Assembly: GCA_020746835.1 (NCBI GenBank)
Contig: JAGPNK010000014.1
Location: forward strand, 682,001-746,000
Direction of reading: 5' to 3'
Length of the DNA: 64,000 bases
DNA from: Stachybotrys elegans
Lineage: Eukaryota; Ascomycota; Sordariomycetes; Hypocreales; Stachybotryaceae
A program made the translations under genes and the position numbers. This document shows positions 33,810 through 45,309 of the stretch, piece after piece. Under the pieces are notes generated by a model. It ran no database searches, was not told where the DNA came from, and was given only the letters and a program-made list of their open reading frames with translations. Numbering within the stretch: the stretch's first letter is position 1; each line of letters begins with the position of its first letter.

Positions 33810-35465
33810 ATGGTTCCCATCGTTCGCGGTGTGCTGCTATCCGCAGTCTATGCCTCCTTGGCGACAGCTGGTTGCTCACTTCCTTTCGATGTGCGCGAAG
33901 CCAGCGTTGACAGCATCCACAATGCCCTCTTCACCGGTATGACAACCTGCCGCGACGTCGTCTCGGCCTTCATCGCGCGTATCGAGGCTTTCAATCCGAC
34001 TGTCAATGCCGTTCTGGCCTTGAATCCAGACGTCCTCGACATTGCTGATGGCCTCGACGCTCGCATCGCAGCAGGCAACACCACCGGCAAGCTTTTCTGT
34101 GTGCCCATCCTACTCAAGGACAACTTCGACGCTGCCGGCATGCCCACGACAGGCTCATGTCGCGCGCTCGCTGATCTCCATCCGGCAGACGATGCACCAA
34201 CTGTGCGCGCCTTCAAAGATGCCGGGGCTGTTATCCTCGGTAAGACAAATCTGCACGAGCTGGCGCTTGAGGGCCTGTCGGTGTCGTCGCACGGTGGTCA
34301 GACAGTCAACCCGTATGACCATACTAGGACGCCTGGAGGCAGCAGCGGGGGTACCGGGGCAGCCATTGCCGCCAACCTGGCTGTCTTCGGTACCGGCACC
34401 GATACCGTCAACAGTTTGCGCAGCCCAGCCAGTGCCAACAACCTCTTCAGCTTCCGCCCTACCTGGGGCCTCATCTCCCGCGCTGGTGTCATTCCCTGTG
34501 GTTATACCCAAGACACACTGGGCGCCATCACTCGCAATGTCAAGGACATGGCGACTGCTCTTACCGTCATGGCCAGCGTGGGCTACGATGCGGGTGACAA
34601 TTCCACCGCCTTCATCCCTCCGGAGGTTGTTGGGAAAGACTACTCGTCGGCCTTGTACGGCGGTAGCTTGAAAGGCAAGCGACTTGGCCTGGTCCTCGGG
34701 TTTCACAACTACACCGAGTCCCCGGAAACGAACCCAGTCAACAGCGCAATGGCGGACATGGTGACTGCTCTTCGTGCTGCAGGTGCTGAAATTGTCAATG
34801 TCACCGACCCGGTATACAATGCTACGGCTCTTCTTGCGTCGACGGATGTGCAGCAGCACGAGTACCGCCAACTGATTGATGACTACCTTGGAGCACCCGG
34901 CCTGAATGGATCCTTCCCCCGCAGCTTCTTTGAGCTGTACGAGGGAACCAAGGACTACCTCGTCATTCCTAGCCAGTATGGCTACATTGACACGGCCATC
35001 CACGGATCTACGACCAACAACACCTACCTCACCAAGCTACACAACATCCAGAACCTGAAGATGCACCTGCATTCCACCTTTCAGGAGCTGAAGCTCGACG
35101 CCTTCATCTATCCTCAGCAGAAGAATCTCGTCGTCAAGATTGGGTCACCGTCGCAGGTCGGTCGTAACGGCATCTTGGCCGCCGTCACTGGTGTGCCCGT
35201 GGTCATGGTCCCGGCAGGCTGGTCGTCCCCGAGCGAGGATGCGCCCATTGGTGTCCCCATTGGCATGGAGATTCTCGGCCTCCCCTGGACGGAGGATAAG
35301 TTGTTAAACATTGCGCAGCACATCAGCGAGCTTGTGCCTCGGCGGCGGATGCCTAAGTTTGCGAATAGGCATATCGAGGTCCGTCAGCCCTATGAAGCAG
35401 TACCGAGTATCACACCCAATACTGAGAATATCTCCCCAAACTACCCCCTTGGAAGGATCCGGTAG
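33810..35465 (+). CDS. Secreted amidase-signature hydrolase
   Basis: Single exon, 551 residues. A hydrophobic N-terminus with an AxA-like end (VLLSAVYASLATAG) suggests secretion. The amidase-signature catalytic set is visible: the Lys in VPILLKDNFD, the Gly/Ser-rich GGSSGGTGAAIAANLAVFG segment with the cis-Ser, and the downstream nucleophile region GTDTVNSLRSPASANN. The family hydrolyses amide bonds in varied substrates. In GatA-like and fungal secondary-metabolism relatives the nucleophile region usually reads GSIR; here it is NSLR, a mild deviation that keeps the Ser. Substrate is unknown. It is convergent with the second amidase, separated by about 400 bp. The two are only distantly similar. 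Confidence 0.9.
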   Translation: MVPIVRGVLLSAVYASLATAGCSLPFDVREASVDSIHNALFTGMTTCRDVVSAFIARIEAFNPTVNAVLALNPDVLDIADGLDARIAAGNTTGKLFCVPILLKDNFDAAGMPTTGSCRALADLHPADDAPTVRAFKDAGAVILGKTNLHELALEGLSVSSHGGQTVNPYDHTRTPGGSSGGTGAAIAANLAVFGTGTDTVNSLRSPASANNLFSFRPTWGLISRAGVIPCGYTQDTLGAITRNVKDMATALTVMASVGYDAGDNSTAFIPPEVVGKDYSSALYGGSLKGKRLGLVLGFHNYTESPETNPVNSAMADMVTALRAAGAEIVNVTDPVYNATALLASTDVQQHEYRQLIDDYLGAPGLNGSFPRSFFELYEGTKDYLVIPSQYGYIDTAIHGSTTNNTYLTKLHNIQNLKMHLHSTFQELKLDAFIYPQQKNLVVKIGSPSQVGRNGILAAVTGVPVVMVPAGWSSPSEDAPIGVPIGMEILGLPWTEDKLLNIAQHISELVPRRRMPKFANRHIEVRQPYEAVPSITPNTENISPNYPLGRIR

Positions 35466-35862
35466 GGGTCAGTGCTGGTCAGAAGTCATTCGCATAGATT
35501 TGCAAGAATTTCGGCTGAGAGATGATATCATTATGCCGAAAATGGGCGCCCTGAACTACAAAATACATAGCCAAAGATACATATACTTGACTCAATGGAA
35601 TCGATTACAATGACGCTCCACTAGACTCCGGAGCCCGCCCCGTGTTCTGTGTCATTATCAATATAGGAATCACTGACTGGGTGTTGAGTACCACAGCTAT
35701 CTGTCTACAGACCTTATCCTCACGGCATGCATATGTCTTCATAGCAACGCCTCCCCTTGGCTGTTCCAATTGTTATTCGGGTCCTTCAAGATCATAAGCG
35801 AGTCTTCACAGGCAGAATCCTCTGCACCAATGTGTTATTGCGGATGATCAGCTACCTAAAGC
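35466..35862. other. Intergenic between two convergent amidase genes
   Basis: About 400 bp containing both 3' ends. No gene was seen. Confidence 0.5.
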
Positions 35863-37904
35863 CTAAAATGCGACTTTGCCAGTCTTCACTGTCTTGCTAA
35901 CGCCGAGTTCAGTCAAGCGATTTAGTATATCCAACAGCAACCCATCGCAACCCCTGGCAGCCACAAGATCCACGCTGATGGGCATGGTCTCCTCCTGTAA
36001 ACTGATATAACTGTAGTACGTGACCTGTCCAATGGGAATTCCAATCTGAGGACAGCCAGCCGTGCTAGCCAAGTAATTACTTGGCATTGTCGGACCAGCT
36101 CCCGGCGTTGTGACGGACAGTGAGGTTGCGCCAGGCAATGAATTCAGTGCCTGCTCACGGTAGGACGGGAGCCCGCCGGTGCCCATGTCAAGGATCATAA
36201 GGCTTTTTGAGCAAGAGTCCGGATCCGACTTCAAGATCTCGCTCAGGAAAAAGTCCTTGAACTCGTTCTTGACTTCCACAGCAGCCTCATAATCTTCCTG
36301 CGTCAAATTCACGCTGCGGCGGAACGCAGCACGGGGGTTTGGATCCAGCGGGGGGTATCCTGAGCCGGGGAAAGTGGCGGCCCAGGCCTCCTCCAGCGGT
36401 TGGCCAACCTTGTTGTATGAGATGTATTCGGCCAGCCGGTTGCTGTTGAGCTGGAAGGCGGTCAGGTTGGCGATTTGCGGGTTTGAAACCGACTTCCTGA
36501 GCGTAGATGTGAAGTTAAGGGGGGTGCGGACGATGCCGAACTCGCTGTTCAGAGTATCCATGAACGACTCAAACAACTGCTGTGCTGCATCATTCTGTAA
36601 AGGAAAGTAATCCACCGGGTATAAAAGCTTCTTTGGCATGCTGGACACTGTCTCGTTGATTTGGAAGGGCCCGTCTGCGAACCAAAGACGCGCGATCTTT
36701 TGGAAGAGGGCAGGATCTCTGGCAAAGAAGCCTGGAGTGTCCATCTCATCCGCCAAGGGGATCACGCCCGAAAGACTCATGACGCCCCATGAAGGCCGGA
36801 TGCCATAACTTCCCACCAAAGCAGCTGGCTTTCGTACACTTCCTCGGGTGTCACTACCAAGGGTGATGTCGAGCCAGTCGTATGCTGCAATCGCCGCAGC
36901 ACTTCCCGAAGAGGAAGAAGCAGCAGTCAGATAGCCGTCACCGCGAGGGTTCCAGGGGTAGTGGATATCCAGAAACTGCCAGGGATCGGCGCCATGTGCG
37001 AACTGGCTAGTCTTTGTCTTGCCCTACGTGATAGTAAGCTGCTGGTCCAGAGGGCGAGGGGAGGGGGGACTCGTACAATGACCACTGCTCCCAGATCAAG
37101 CAGTTTTTGTAATGGCAGGGCAGTCTGGTTTGTCGGAGGGAAAACCTGAGCATAGCTGCGGGAACCACCCCCTGTCTGTATTCCTTCCAAATCATAGATA
37201 TCCTTCAAGCCGATTCGTACTCCTGCCAATGGCCTCTGATCTTGGAGGGAGTAGAGACGCGACGGCACCGGGATCATTGCATCCTGACCAGAGGGCACGA
37301 ATGCATCTACTGCAGTATAGGCTGTGGAGTCCGGGACGGGGACAACACCAAACAGGAAAGCTTCCTGTTTGTCCTGGTGCAGTAAATACGCCTCCTGAAT
37401 CTTTAGCTTTTTCTGGCCCATGGAGAGTAAATACGGGCCAGGGTTCAAGCATTTAGCTGCACCGATATGCAGCGTTTCGATACCCGAGGAGTTGCCCCAA
37501 GGATGGGAGTCTTGAGAAGACACAATGTACTCGACGCCATGTTCCTTCATCCATTCCACTGCAGAAAGGTCCCAGGAAGCCGCTGAAGCCCCTGGGATTG
37601 CGATAGCACCCTTGAGGAATTCTTCACTCCAAACATCGTCAATCTCAAGGTACGTCTGGACCAAGTCGCTCAGCGTGTCCGCAGTAACTAAGGAGGCATT
37701 CGTTTGGAATACAGTCAGCGGTACTTGTCTCGTCGTTCCGGCTGAGAAGCAGGCAGAGGCAATTGGGGTAGCTGGGGCATAATAGGTTGAGTTTCCCAGA
37801 ACAAATGTTGCAGCACCTGTCGACGTCGTCGATAGGGGGGTAAGAACAGCAAACGCAGGGCTGGTAGCCCAGATCGCTGCTACAAGCCAAGTATTTTGCA
37901 ACAT
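35863..37904 (-). CDS. Secreted amidase with long N-terminal extension
   Basis: Exons 37904-37077 and 37023-35863 give about 662 residues; the 53-nt intron (37024-37076) is GT-AG. The ATG at 37902-37904 opens a signal peptide ([19 protein letters not shown]); the frame upstream has no ATG. A roughly 200-residue N-terminal region precedes the amidase-signature domain and resembles the extension of fungal amidases annotated as Arp1-like at the N-terminus (recalled, not checked). Catalytic residues are in place: Lys in [13 protein letters not shown], the Ser-rich [15 protein letters not shown], and [13 protein letters not shown] with the nucleophile Ser. Substrate is unknown. Family is confident, role unknown. 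Confidence 0.88.
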
Positions 37905-38799
37905 TGTCGTCAGACTGTACAAGATGAATCCGATTAGACATTCAAAGTGCAGACGATGAACAACAGCATGGTTTAAATACCGCTACTCCTACACATTGCA
38001 GGCTTACCAATGCTGAGCGAAATCGGCGTGCGCTCTCAGCGACAATATTGAGGTGTTATCATGAATTACATTAGTTCACTGATAACAGTTCCCAGGGGAA
38101 TACCTAGCTTCTGGGACCAATATTGTGACGCGATTGGACATGATGAGAGATTGCGGAGTATGGCGGATCAGTGATGGTGATAAGACGTTCCATGGTGATG
38201 TCACCAATGGGTATTCCCAAATGAATAGTTCACGATGTATGGGTTTTAGCCTCTTGGCGTCTCCTGGCGAGATCCTCACACCACTCTTCGAATGCTAGCT
38301 ATTGTCAGTGCCTCCCGAAATTTCCAAAGTACGTGCTATCCTCTGGCTGAAGCAGTACAGGATCTGAACTAAACCCTTGCTTCCGACATTCAATGGTTCC
38401 ATAGGAGGAGGGGGGGAACACTCAATCAGTTGTCAATCGAAGGCAGTGTCGATTGTGGATACGCTTATCGTTGAAAGACCATGGGCCCCCGATATCGCCC
38501 AGGCACTTGTAGAATTTCCACTTGTTGTCTGACTTTGTAGAATTAGAAACCTACGCAGTTGTTGTGCTGCTCTGGTCAGCTGGGAAACAGCGGAGAATGT
38601 ACGAAGACCAGTCGAGGATGCTGACGGCTCCTCTGGCTCACCCTTCGCTCTGTTCAAGACCTGGTACCTGACTGGTAAACGCAAAAAGGACAAGGTTAAG
38701 TTGCTGCAACTTTCTATCTGCTGACGTGCGAGTTGAAGTTCAGGTTCAACTGTATGTTCCTTCGTGATTGTTGCCGCAAAGCCTATATATGGTGGGATT
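37905..38799. other. Intergenic, promoter of amidase 2
   Basis: About 900 bp. A TATA-like TATTTAAA (minus strand) lies near 37972-37979, about 70 nt upstream of the ATG. A short minus-strand frame at 38433-38693 lacks an ATG and is not called. Confidence 0.5.
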
Positions 38800-40387
38800 C
38801 TAGGTACTGAAGTCCTTTCGGGCCTTTACTACCCATCGCCACAGTCTTTTGTCGGCAATGAAACACGGGTTCATCTCCGACATTAGTGTCAGCTTCCTCG
38901 CCACAGCCATACCATCAGCCCTCATGACTGCTCTCTTGCAAGAAAAAAAGAGCCTCTCTCCCTCGGCAACCTCTTCCGCTGATATATCATTCTCCAGGAG
39001 CTTGGCAAAAAGCTGTTTATTCTCCGGCAGATTCGCTCGCTCGTGGAAGAGCCCCACGATTCCCTTTCCATCGGCTGCTTCCTCGGCGTTGGTGTTGTAC
39101 ACGAGTTCAAATAATTGTTTGAAATATGAATAGTCGTGTGGGGAGGGACATCTGACAAGAATGGTAAAATAACAAATTCTTTTGGAAGTGTCCCTCAGCT
39201 TTGGACATTGGAGCTCTGGAGCGAGCTGGCGTTGGGTGAGACCTGACCAGTATGCTTCGGTGCGTGCCTCTGAAAGCGTTCCACCTAGCCATGCCAGCGA
39301 CATAGGTGCAAGCAGCTGCGTAATAGGGCCAGTAGATGTTGCGCCCCAGCCGATGATACACGTAATGTTGAACTCGTCATCGACAAAGATGTTTCCGCTG
39401 TACATGTCGGGGTGGGAAAGTACAAAGCTGCCCTCCACATCTGAGGATAACTGAGGGATCATTTCATGCAGAAGTTGGCCTGCAATGATGTAGTGCAGCA
39501 TATTCTTGCTTTGTGCGGCTTTCTGCCCAACCGCCACAAACTCCGAACACCGTGACGAGGCTTCCCAGTAGCTCTCCACACTATCGTAATCCGTGTGTCG
39601 AAGGCTAGGTGCGAAGAAGAGGTAAGGTTCCAGCGGAAGCTTTTGGGCGTGCAATTTGACAGCTTCAACAAGCGATGTTAAATAGTCACACTCTTGCTTG
39701 AAGGGGCCACGCTCTATATCGAGAGAGTCTCTTTCTTCGACGATGAATGGGGGTGCAAGGCATTCCCCAACGACGTAGTTCCCCTCTTCGTCTTGGAACA
39801 GGGAACCAATTTTGTCAAAGCGGTGTTCAGACAGTTCTGACATGATGACACCGAGTTGGGTCAAGACCTTTTTGCGGTTTTCCTCGGGTATACGTCTGGA
39901 GTTGTCTAGATGAGGCATAGCAGGTGTGGGAGAAGATGGATACCAGTTCGAACCGATGGCATGCCCTGTAGCTTTGCTCTGAAGGATATACGGTAACCCG
40001 ATATCGTTATCACTTGTTGCACTGAGATGGGTTAGCACCGATATAAGACTTGACTTGGCGGCTGGGTTTGGCTGACCTGTGTGAATAGACTTCTGGGACA
40101 GGAATAGAGGTGAAAGCCTTGAGATATCTCAATGCAGCTACTTCGCTGGCAATGACCTTGGCGGAAGTTGCAACTGAATATATTCCAGGTCGGTGATTGT
40201 ACGGACATCGAAGAACCCACTCCACGCCATCGTCAAAACACAGGAAAATCACCCAGTTGTAGAACCCTGTCTGCGGAAATTGAGAAGTGTCGCATTTACA
40301 TGGCTGGCCACGAATCTTCCCTGCCAGGGAAAGAAGAGCCTGGAGGTTGAAGTCTGACGAAGCGTAAGCGTAAATGGGGTCTTCCAT
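38800..40387 (-). CDS. APH-family phosphotransferase-like protein
   Basis: Exons 40387-40077 and 40021-38800 give 510 residues. The 55-nt intron (40022-40076) has an unusual GTCAGC donor but joins in phase. The kinase-like fold of the aminoglycoside-phosphotransferase family is recognisable: WVLRCPYN, SIPVPEVYSH, LPYILQSKATG, a catalytic loop VLSHPDMYSGNIFVDD, and then IIGWGATS. In active members the last motif is IIDWE; here the metal-binding Asp is Gly, so the protein may be a pseudoenzyme, although the catalytic-loop Asp and Asn are present. Such genes are expanded in fungi and few have known substrates. It is an intact second copy of the family whose other member at 28.4 kb is interrupted. 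Confidence 0.85.
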
Positions 40388-41242
40388 ATCGGTGAAGGTG
40401 ACGATAATGTGTTGGTTGATAAGTCTAGGTTAAGTCAGTTGGCGTTGGACCCAGTGAGGTGGGGTAGGCTAAGGCTTGACAGCCCCACCACTTAAAAGAC
40501 CCGACACACCCATCCATCCAGGTACCTGCCAAAGACGGAAATTGGCTCCCCTATCAGAGCTGACCTCTTTCAACATACATTAGTAGGTGAGTAGACCGCG
40601 ACATCAGCCCCCGCCAAATGGCATCGCGGAGCCGGCCGCTGGATCTAGCTGGATGAAGCAAACCTCCCTCCAAGGAGATCGATGGCTGTTTACCACATTC
40701 GGCATCTCAGATAAAGGAGTGGAGGGGTTCTGCCCAGCCACTGGACCTTCCGCTTTGGAACCGCCGTCATGCTGCTCAGTTCCACCCTCGAAACACACAT
40801 GGCGACAATCGCAATGTCTGAGTGGTCCAACCCGCTGCTCTGTTTCCCACACCTCATCCCCGTGGGCATCGACACAGGAGGGTCCTCGCATCTCTCCGTC
40901 ACCTCCCTCCGACGAAACGTGCGCTGACGGGGTCTGGGATCTGGGGTCTGGCGGCTCGCTCGGTCGACGGGAGCACGACCTGCCCTGTCTTGTCTTATTT
41001 CCCCGACGAAGCAGACAGGACGTGCAAACCTGAGTGGATGAGACGGAGTGAGAGAATAAACACCAGTCCGCTACCCTTGGCAGCTTAGTAGTAGTAGCAG
41101 CGAGTAATGATCCCAAGGCTATAAGACGAGGGCGCCCTCCGCAACCTCGTCCTCCCCTTAGCCGTCCCTCACCCCCTCCCATCTCACGTCCCCCTTTGTG
41201 CCTCGTCTTCGTCTCCCTCTTCTTCCTACCTTGCCGGCCAAG
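40388..41242. other. Intergenic, promoter of the T1-type ribonuclease
   Basis: About 850 bp. A TATAAG box at 41120-41125 lies about 118 nt upstream of the ribonuclease ATG and is followed by a long CT-rich stretch (about 41150-41230), a layout typical of highly expressed fungal genes. Confidence 0.6.
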
Positions 41243-41704
41243 ATGCAGTTCTCCTTGACCTTCCTCTCCCTCGTGGCCGCCGCCCTCGCCGCGCCCACCG
41301 AGCTCCAAGCCCGTGCCCCGGCCGTCTGCGGGAGCGTCTCCTACACGTCGGCCCAGACCAACGCTGCCTCTGTTGCGGCATGCAACTATGTCCGCAACGG
41401 TGGCACCGCCGGATCCTCCTCCTACCCTCACACCTATCGCAATGACGAGGGCTTCCGCTTTGGTGGTCTTGCCGGCCCCTTCTACGAGTTCCCCATCTTG
41501 TCCAACGGCCGTGTCTACACTGGTGGTTAGTGGCGCTCCAGCCTTGTCGTCCGATATGCATCTCTGTTTGGTCTCGCTAATCTGACAGCAGGCTCCCCTG
41601 GTCCCGACCGCGTCGTCATCAACAGCGCTTGCCGACAGGCCGGTACCATCACTCACACCGGTGCCAGCGGCAACGCCTTTGTCGCTTGCCAGGGCACTTC
41701 GTAA
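41243..41704 (+). CDS. Secreted guanyl-specific ribonuclease (T1/F1 type)
   Basis: Small secreted RNase that cleaves single-stranded RNA after guanosine in known family members. Exons 41243-41525 and 41592-41704 give 131 residues; the 66-nt intron has a GTTAGT donor. A signal peptide is present ([16 protein letters not shown]), followed by a short pro-segment ending near LQAR. The mature part holds all active-site regions: [11 protein letters not shown] (Tyr/His), the YEFPI Glu, the PGPDRVV Arg and the [11 protein letters not shown]is. Cys pairs ([26 protein letters not shown]) match the fungal F1/T1 disulfide layout. Length is normal for the family. It could serve nutrient scavenging or interaction with other organisms; the sequence does not decide. 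Confidence 0.93.
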
Positions 41705-41968
41705 ACCCATATTTTTCGTCGTGAAGAAAAGCCGACACCCTTTTGGTGCATGCAAAGCTAGGAGATTTGGGAGGAGGGGGCATGCGCATTTCACAAGCAA
41801 GTTGACGTTCTCTACAGTATATACTTACGATGGCCGATGCCCTTTGTATATACTCATTCATGACCTGAATGCACAATCTCTTCATGAGGATGCAATGATG
41901 CAAGTCGTGATATTATCGCTGATTCGCTGGGAAATCCATACATGCCAATCGGGAGCTCCGATGGCTCA

Positions 41969-43577
41969 CTAGTCATCGACCTCGTCGTCATCTGAATCTA
42001 CCACAATACTCTCAACAAGCAGGTTCCCGGACTTGCCAATCTTTTCCATCATCGTGTGTGTCTTGCTCGGCTCATACACTACTCGAGGCAGTGTCGACGC
42101 TATGGTGAACAAGAACTTGTGCTCATAGTCCTCGGGCTCCTCGGCATCCTCAGTGCTGTCGCCTCGCTGGGTGATATCGTAACATTCCACAAAGGCGTAG
42201 AGCTCCTCCATCGGGGCGTTCTGGGGGAATCGCCGCACGATACGACCCACGCCCGATTCCTCTGGCATTTTAATAGCGACACGTACAATGCTCTTGTCGC
42301 CTGCCACGGGCTCTGGTAAGAGACGCGAGGCTCGCCACAACTTCCATTGCTCGCGCTTTGCCGCCAACCGCTCGGCCGCCTCGGCTTCTTCCTGTGCTCG
42401 TCTCTCGGCCTCAGCGGCCGCGGCAGCAGCCTCTCGCCTCTGTCGGGCACGTTCCCGGTCAATAGCCAGAGACCGTTCGTATGCAGAGTCCTGTTCGTTG
42501 CGAATATTCCTTGCTGCCTCCTGCACGGTTCGCTCAGCACGAACCGAGTCCAGATCAGAACCATATCTCTCAATGGCAGCTTGAATCTCAGAGAGGTAGG
42601 CATGGGGCAGTATGGGCCCAACAATGCGCTTGACGATTCCCATGCGAGTGCTCCCCTCCTTAGGAGTAAGGCAGACCAGAGCCGTAAAGGGGAACTTGGT
42701 GCACATGTACTCGGCAGCGACTTGATAGGCTTCCGAGTCGAGCGTGTTGCCTCCCCAGATGATGATGTTGTTGGAAGGGTTCTTGATAAAGTTGACCACG
42801 TCGGGGTGAAGAAGTGTGTCTCGGACAAAAGGTTCCGTGTCGTCATGCTCTGGCGATATGAGAAGAACCATCATGAACTTGAGGTCCTTCTTGGCGAGGT
42901 CGTGAGCCTGGGCCAAGCCGCCTTCGAACCAAGGTATTTCATTGGGACCGTACTCCTCTTCAAACTCACGCTTGAACCTCGATGCTGAGTCGCGAGGCAT
43001 GAGCATGCGCCGCCCACTGGTATTTAGAAGTCCCAAAGTAAGGGCATTGATAATACCCTGGGGTCGTAGAGGTGCAGGGAGGAAGGCCATCAGCCACAAA
43101 ACCGTCCGAAATAAGACGGAGACGGCCGTGATTCCCCATCCGAGCGGCGCGAGGAAGAGACCTATTATCCAGGGTGTTCGTTGTGTAATGGGCTGGTGGG
43201 GGACGATTCGTGGAGCAGGATCGGTGCGGTGACGGGGCGTCGTTCGTGAGGACGGGAGGGACGAAGCCATCAGACTTTCTTGGAGGTTCTCGTGTCGGGC
43301 TTCGGCGCGCGGAGCGTTTTGCTGGGCCATGGCCTCAGCGACGGGGTCAGGGCCCTCGCCATCGAAGAATTTGGAAATGGCAATCTGGCATCATTGTCAG
43401 CACGGCTGCGGGCAGAATAACGGCACAAGAGCAGAGATGTACCTGAACATTCCACTGAGACCTCTGCAGCAGAGGTATGGCATCGCTAATCTCCTGGTTC
43501 GTGAGCTGGGTGTATTGTTGTAGAGCCTCCTGCTGGTCCGCGGACAGCTGCGCCACGTCGACACCGTCGTCGGCCAT
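41969..43577 (-). CDS. UBX/UAS-domain protein of the FAF2/UBXD8 type
   Basis: Predicted ER-membrane adaptor that recruits the Cdc48/p97 ATPase in protein degradation, by homology to FAF2/UBXD8. Exons 43577-43443 and 43384-41969 give about 516 residues; the intron is 58 nt. Domain order: UBA-like helices at about residues 8-55 (LTNQEISDAIPLLQRSQWNVQ), a hydrophobic hairpin near 115-151 (WIIGLFLAPLGWGITAVSV), a UAS thioredoxin-like domain near 185-315 (LKFMMVLLISPEHDDT), a charged coiled coil (REAAAAAAEAERRAQEEAEAA), and a C-terminal UBX domain with an RRFPQNAPMEELYAFVE strand-turn. Order and length match the family. It is divergent from PAN3 across 1.7 kb. Confidence 0.92.
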
Positions 43578-45309
43578 TGTTGGAGCCTACAGGTCACCAG
43601 CCATGCGACGGCCGACGGGCTGAGAAGTTGACGAGAAGCTGGTGGGTTGTGTTGCGTATAGTTTGACAGTGGTCGCGCAGAGGCCAAAGAAAATATGGCG
43701 GCGTGGCACAAGGCACGGCGTAGAGGAGGAGTGTAACGCAAGTGCGGGTGGAAGACGGGCGAGGCGGGAGGAAGGGCGGGGATTTCTAGAGCTTGCGGTG
43801 GTTTTATTTTGGCTCTGTATCGATAAATTGCAGCAGCATTTCCTGCCAAGGTGCTTCGGAGACGGGTCTCAGTAGGCGTCGAATGCCAATCGGAACTAGA
43901 AGCGAAGTTGAGGTTGCGTTGATGGCATAGGAGCGGAGAAGGAAGTGACAGCTATGCTGTGGTGGTTGAGTGTGGATTGGATTGTGGCTCAGGTAGGCGA
44001 CCAGGCCCAAGAAGATGACGCCACCCTTTTGGAGAGGTGGTAAGGCAGGCGCGGGAGTGGGGCACATTCAATCCAGAACACATGAACAGTTGACAGCATC
44101 AGGTAATACTACATGTATTATACTTGAGAACACTGACTGGTAGTAGTGTAATAGTTACAACGAAAGGCATGCATGGTGTAAGAGAATACATTCGTTCTCA
44201 TTTTTGTACTGTATGGGTCGGGCCTGCGTGTTGCCAACTGTGCTCTTTCTAGCCTAGTAGACGGGCAGTCTTCGTTCATTTTTCTACAACGCCTAAATAA
44301 TGTCTGAGATGGTAGGGGTCATTATGCAGCGACCTTCGACCCAAGGCGCCGGACTGACGTGAGATGAGTCTGAAAAGGGAAATCTATAGCTCAACACGGG
44401 CCAGTAGCTGTGTATGCAGACTCTTGAGCCACACAGCTCTCCCTTGCCTTCCTTAATAATTCGTCAAGTTTGTGCTGTGCCCGAGCGAGTCGGAGTCGGC
44501 ATGCCATGCTTGCTTGATTTCTTGATTTAGAGGATTGTCTAGCCCAAAAAGATACATGGTTGCTTCTGGGAGGTACCTGCCCGCCTGGCGCTTCCCCGCC
44601 TTGATCCTGGGAAACTCGTGTCCCTCCCCAAAGCAGTGTGGTATATCTGCAGTACCTACCTTGGGTCTGTGGTTTGCATCTAGGGCCCACGCAAGCCATC
44701 TGGCTTGTCGCGCGCCTCTTGGGCTCGTTTCGCTTCCCCACCGTCCCTTTCCATTCTCTACATCGTCCTTCAAAACCTCGAGCCGAATCCCCTCAGCTTT
44801 GGCCCGGCCCAGGGCTGCCCCTCGCCTCTGCCTCTGCCTCTGCCTCTGCCTTTGCTTGCTCGCCTCATACTCCTCCTCCTCCGCCTCCCGCTACTTCTCC
44901 TCGACTCCGACCTCCCTCCCCCATGAGCGGGACACTGCCTCGACCAATTGCGCCATGGGACAGGCTTGTCAGAGCCAAGTTCGTCATCCCCCACCCTGAT
45001 TCGATTCCAATCTTGCTCTTGCTCTTGCCTCTTCGTCCCTCGTCCTTGCCCTCCCGCGCTTCTTCTGCCTCTTCTGCCCTTTGTGCCGGTATGCTCCCCA
45101 TCGACGCGACCAACCGCCGTCGCCGCTATCGCTCCCGACCTCGACATGGTTACCGTCTATCCCGCCGACTCTCTCCTCCCCACCTCCTCCAATGCGCATT
45201 CTTGCCTCGACCTCATCTTTGATTCCGACCTTCCGGCTGACCGAGGCTTGTACAGACGTCGTAGAATTGGCCCAGGGGGCGGGAATACTCACCATACCTA
45301 ACAATCACC
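43578..45309. other. Divergent promoter region between the UBX gene and PAN3
   Basis: About 1.7 kb. Contains a CTCTGC hexamer run near 44822-44850 and CT-rich tracts up to the PAN3 start, typical of 5' leaders. No supported gene. Confidence 0.55.

Noticed and set aside
38433..38693. Small minus-strand gene of 86 codons
   Set aside because: There is no ATG at the start and no domain; composition is unremarkable.
39940..39960. tRNA B-box-like GGTTCGAAC on the minus strand
   Set aside because: It lies within the phosphotransferase coding frame and has no A box or cloverleaf around it.
40604..41800. 398-codon minus-strand open frame, Gly- and Arg-rich
   Set aside because: It runs antisense to the T1-type ribonuclease and its promoter, and its composition reflects the codon bias of that gene and CT-rich DNA.
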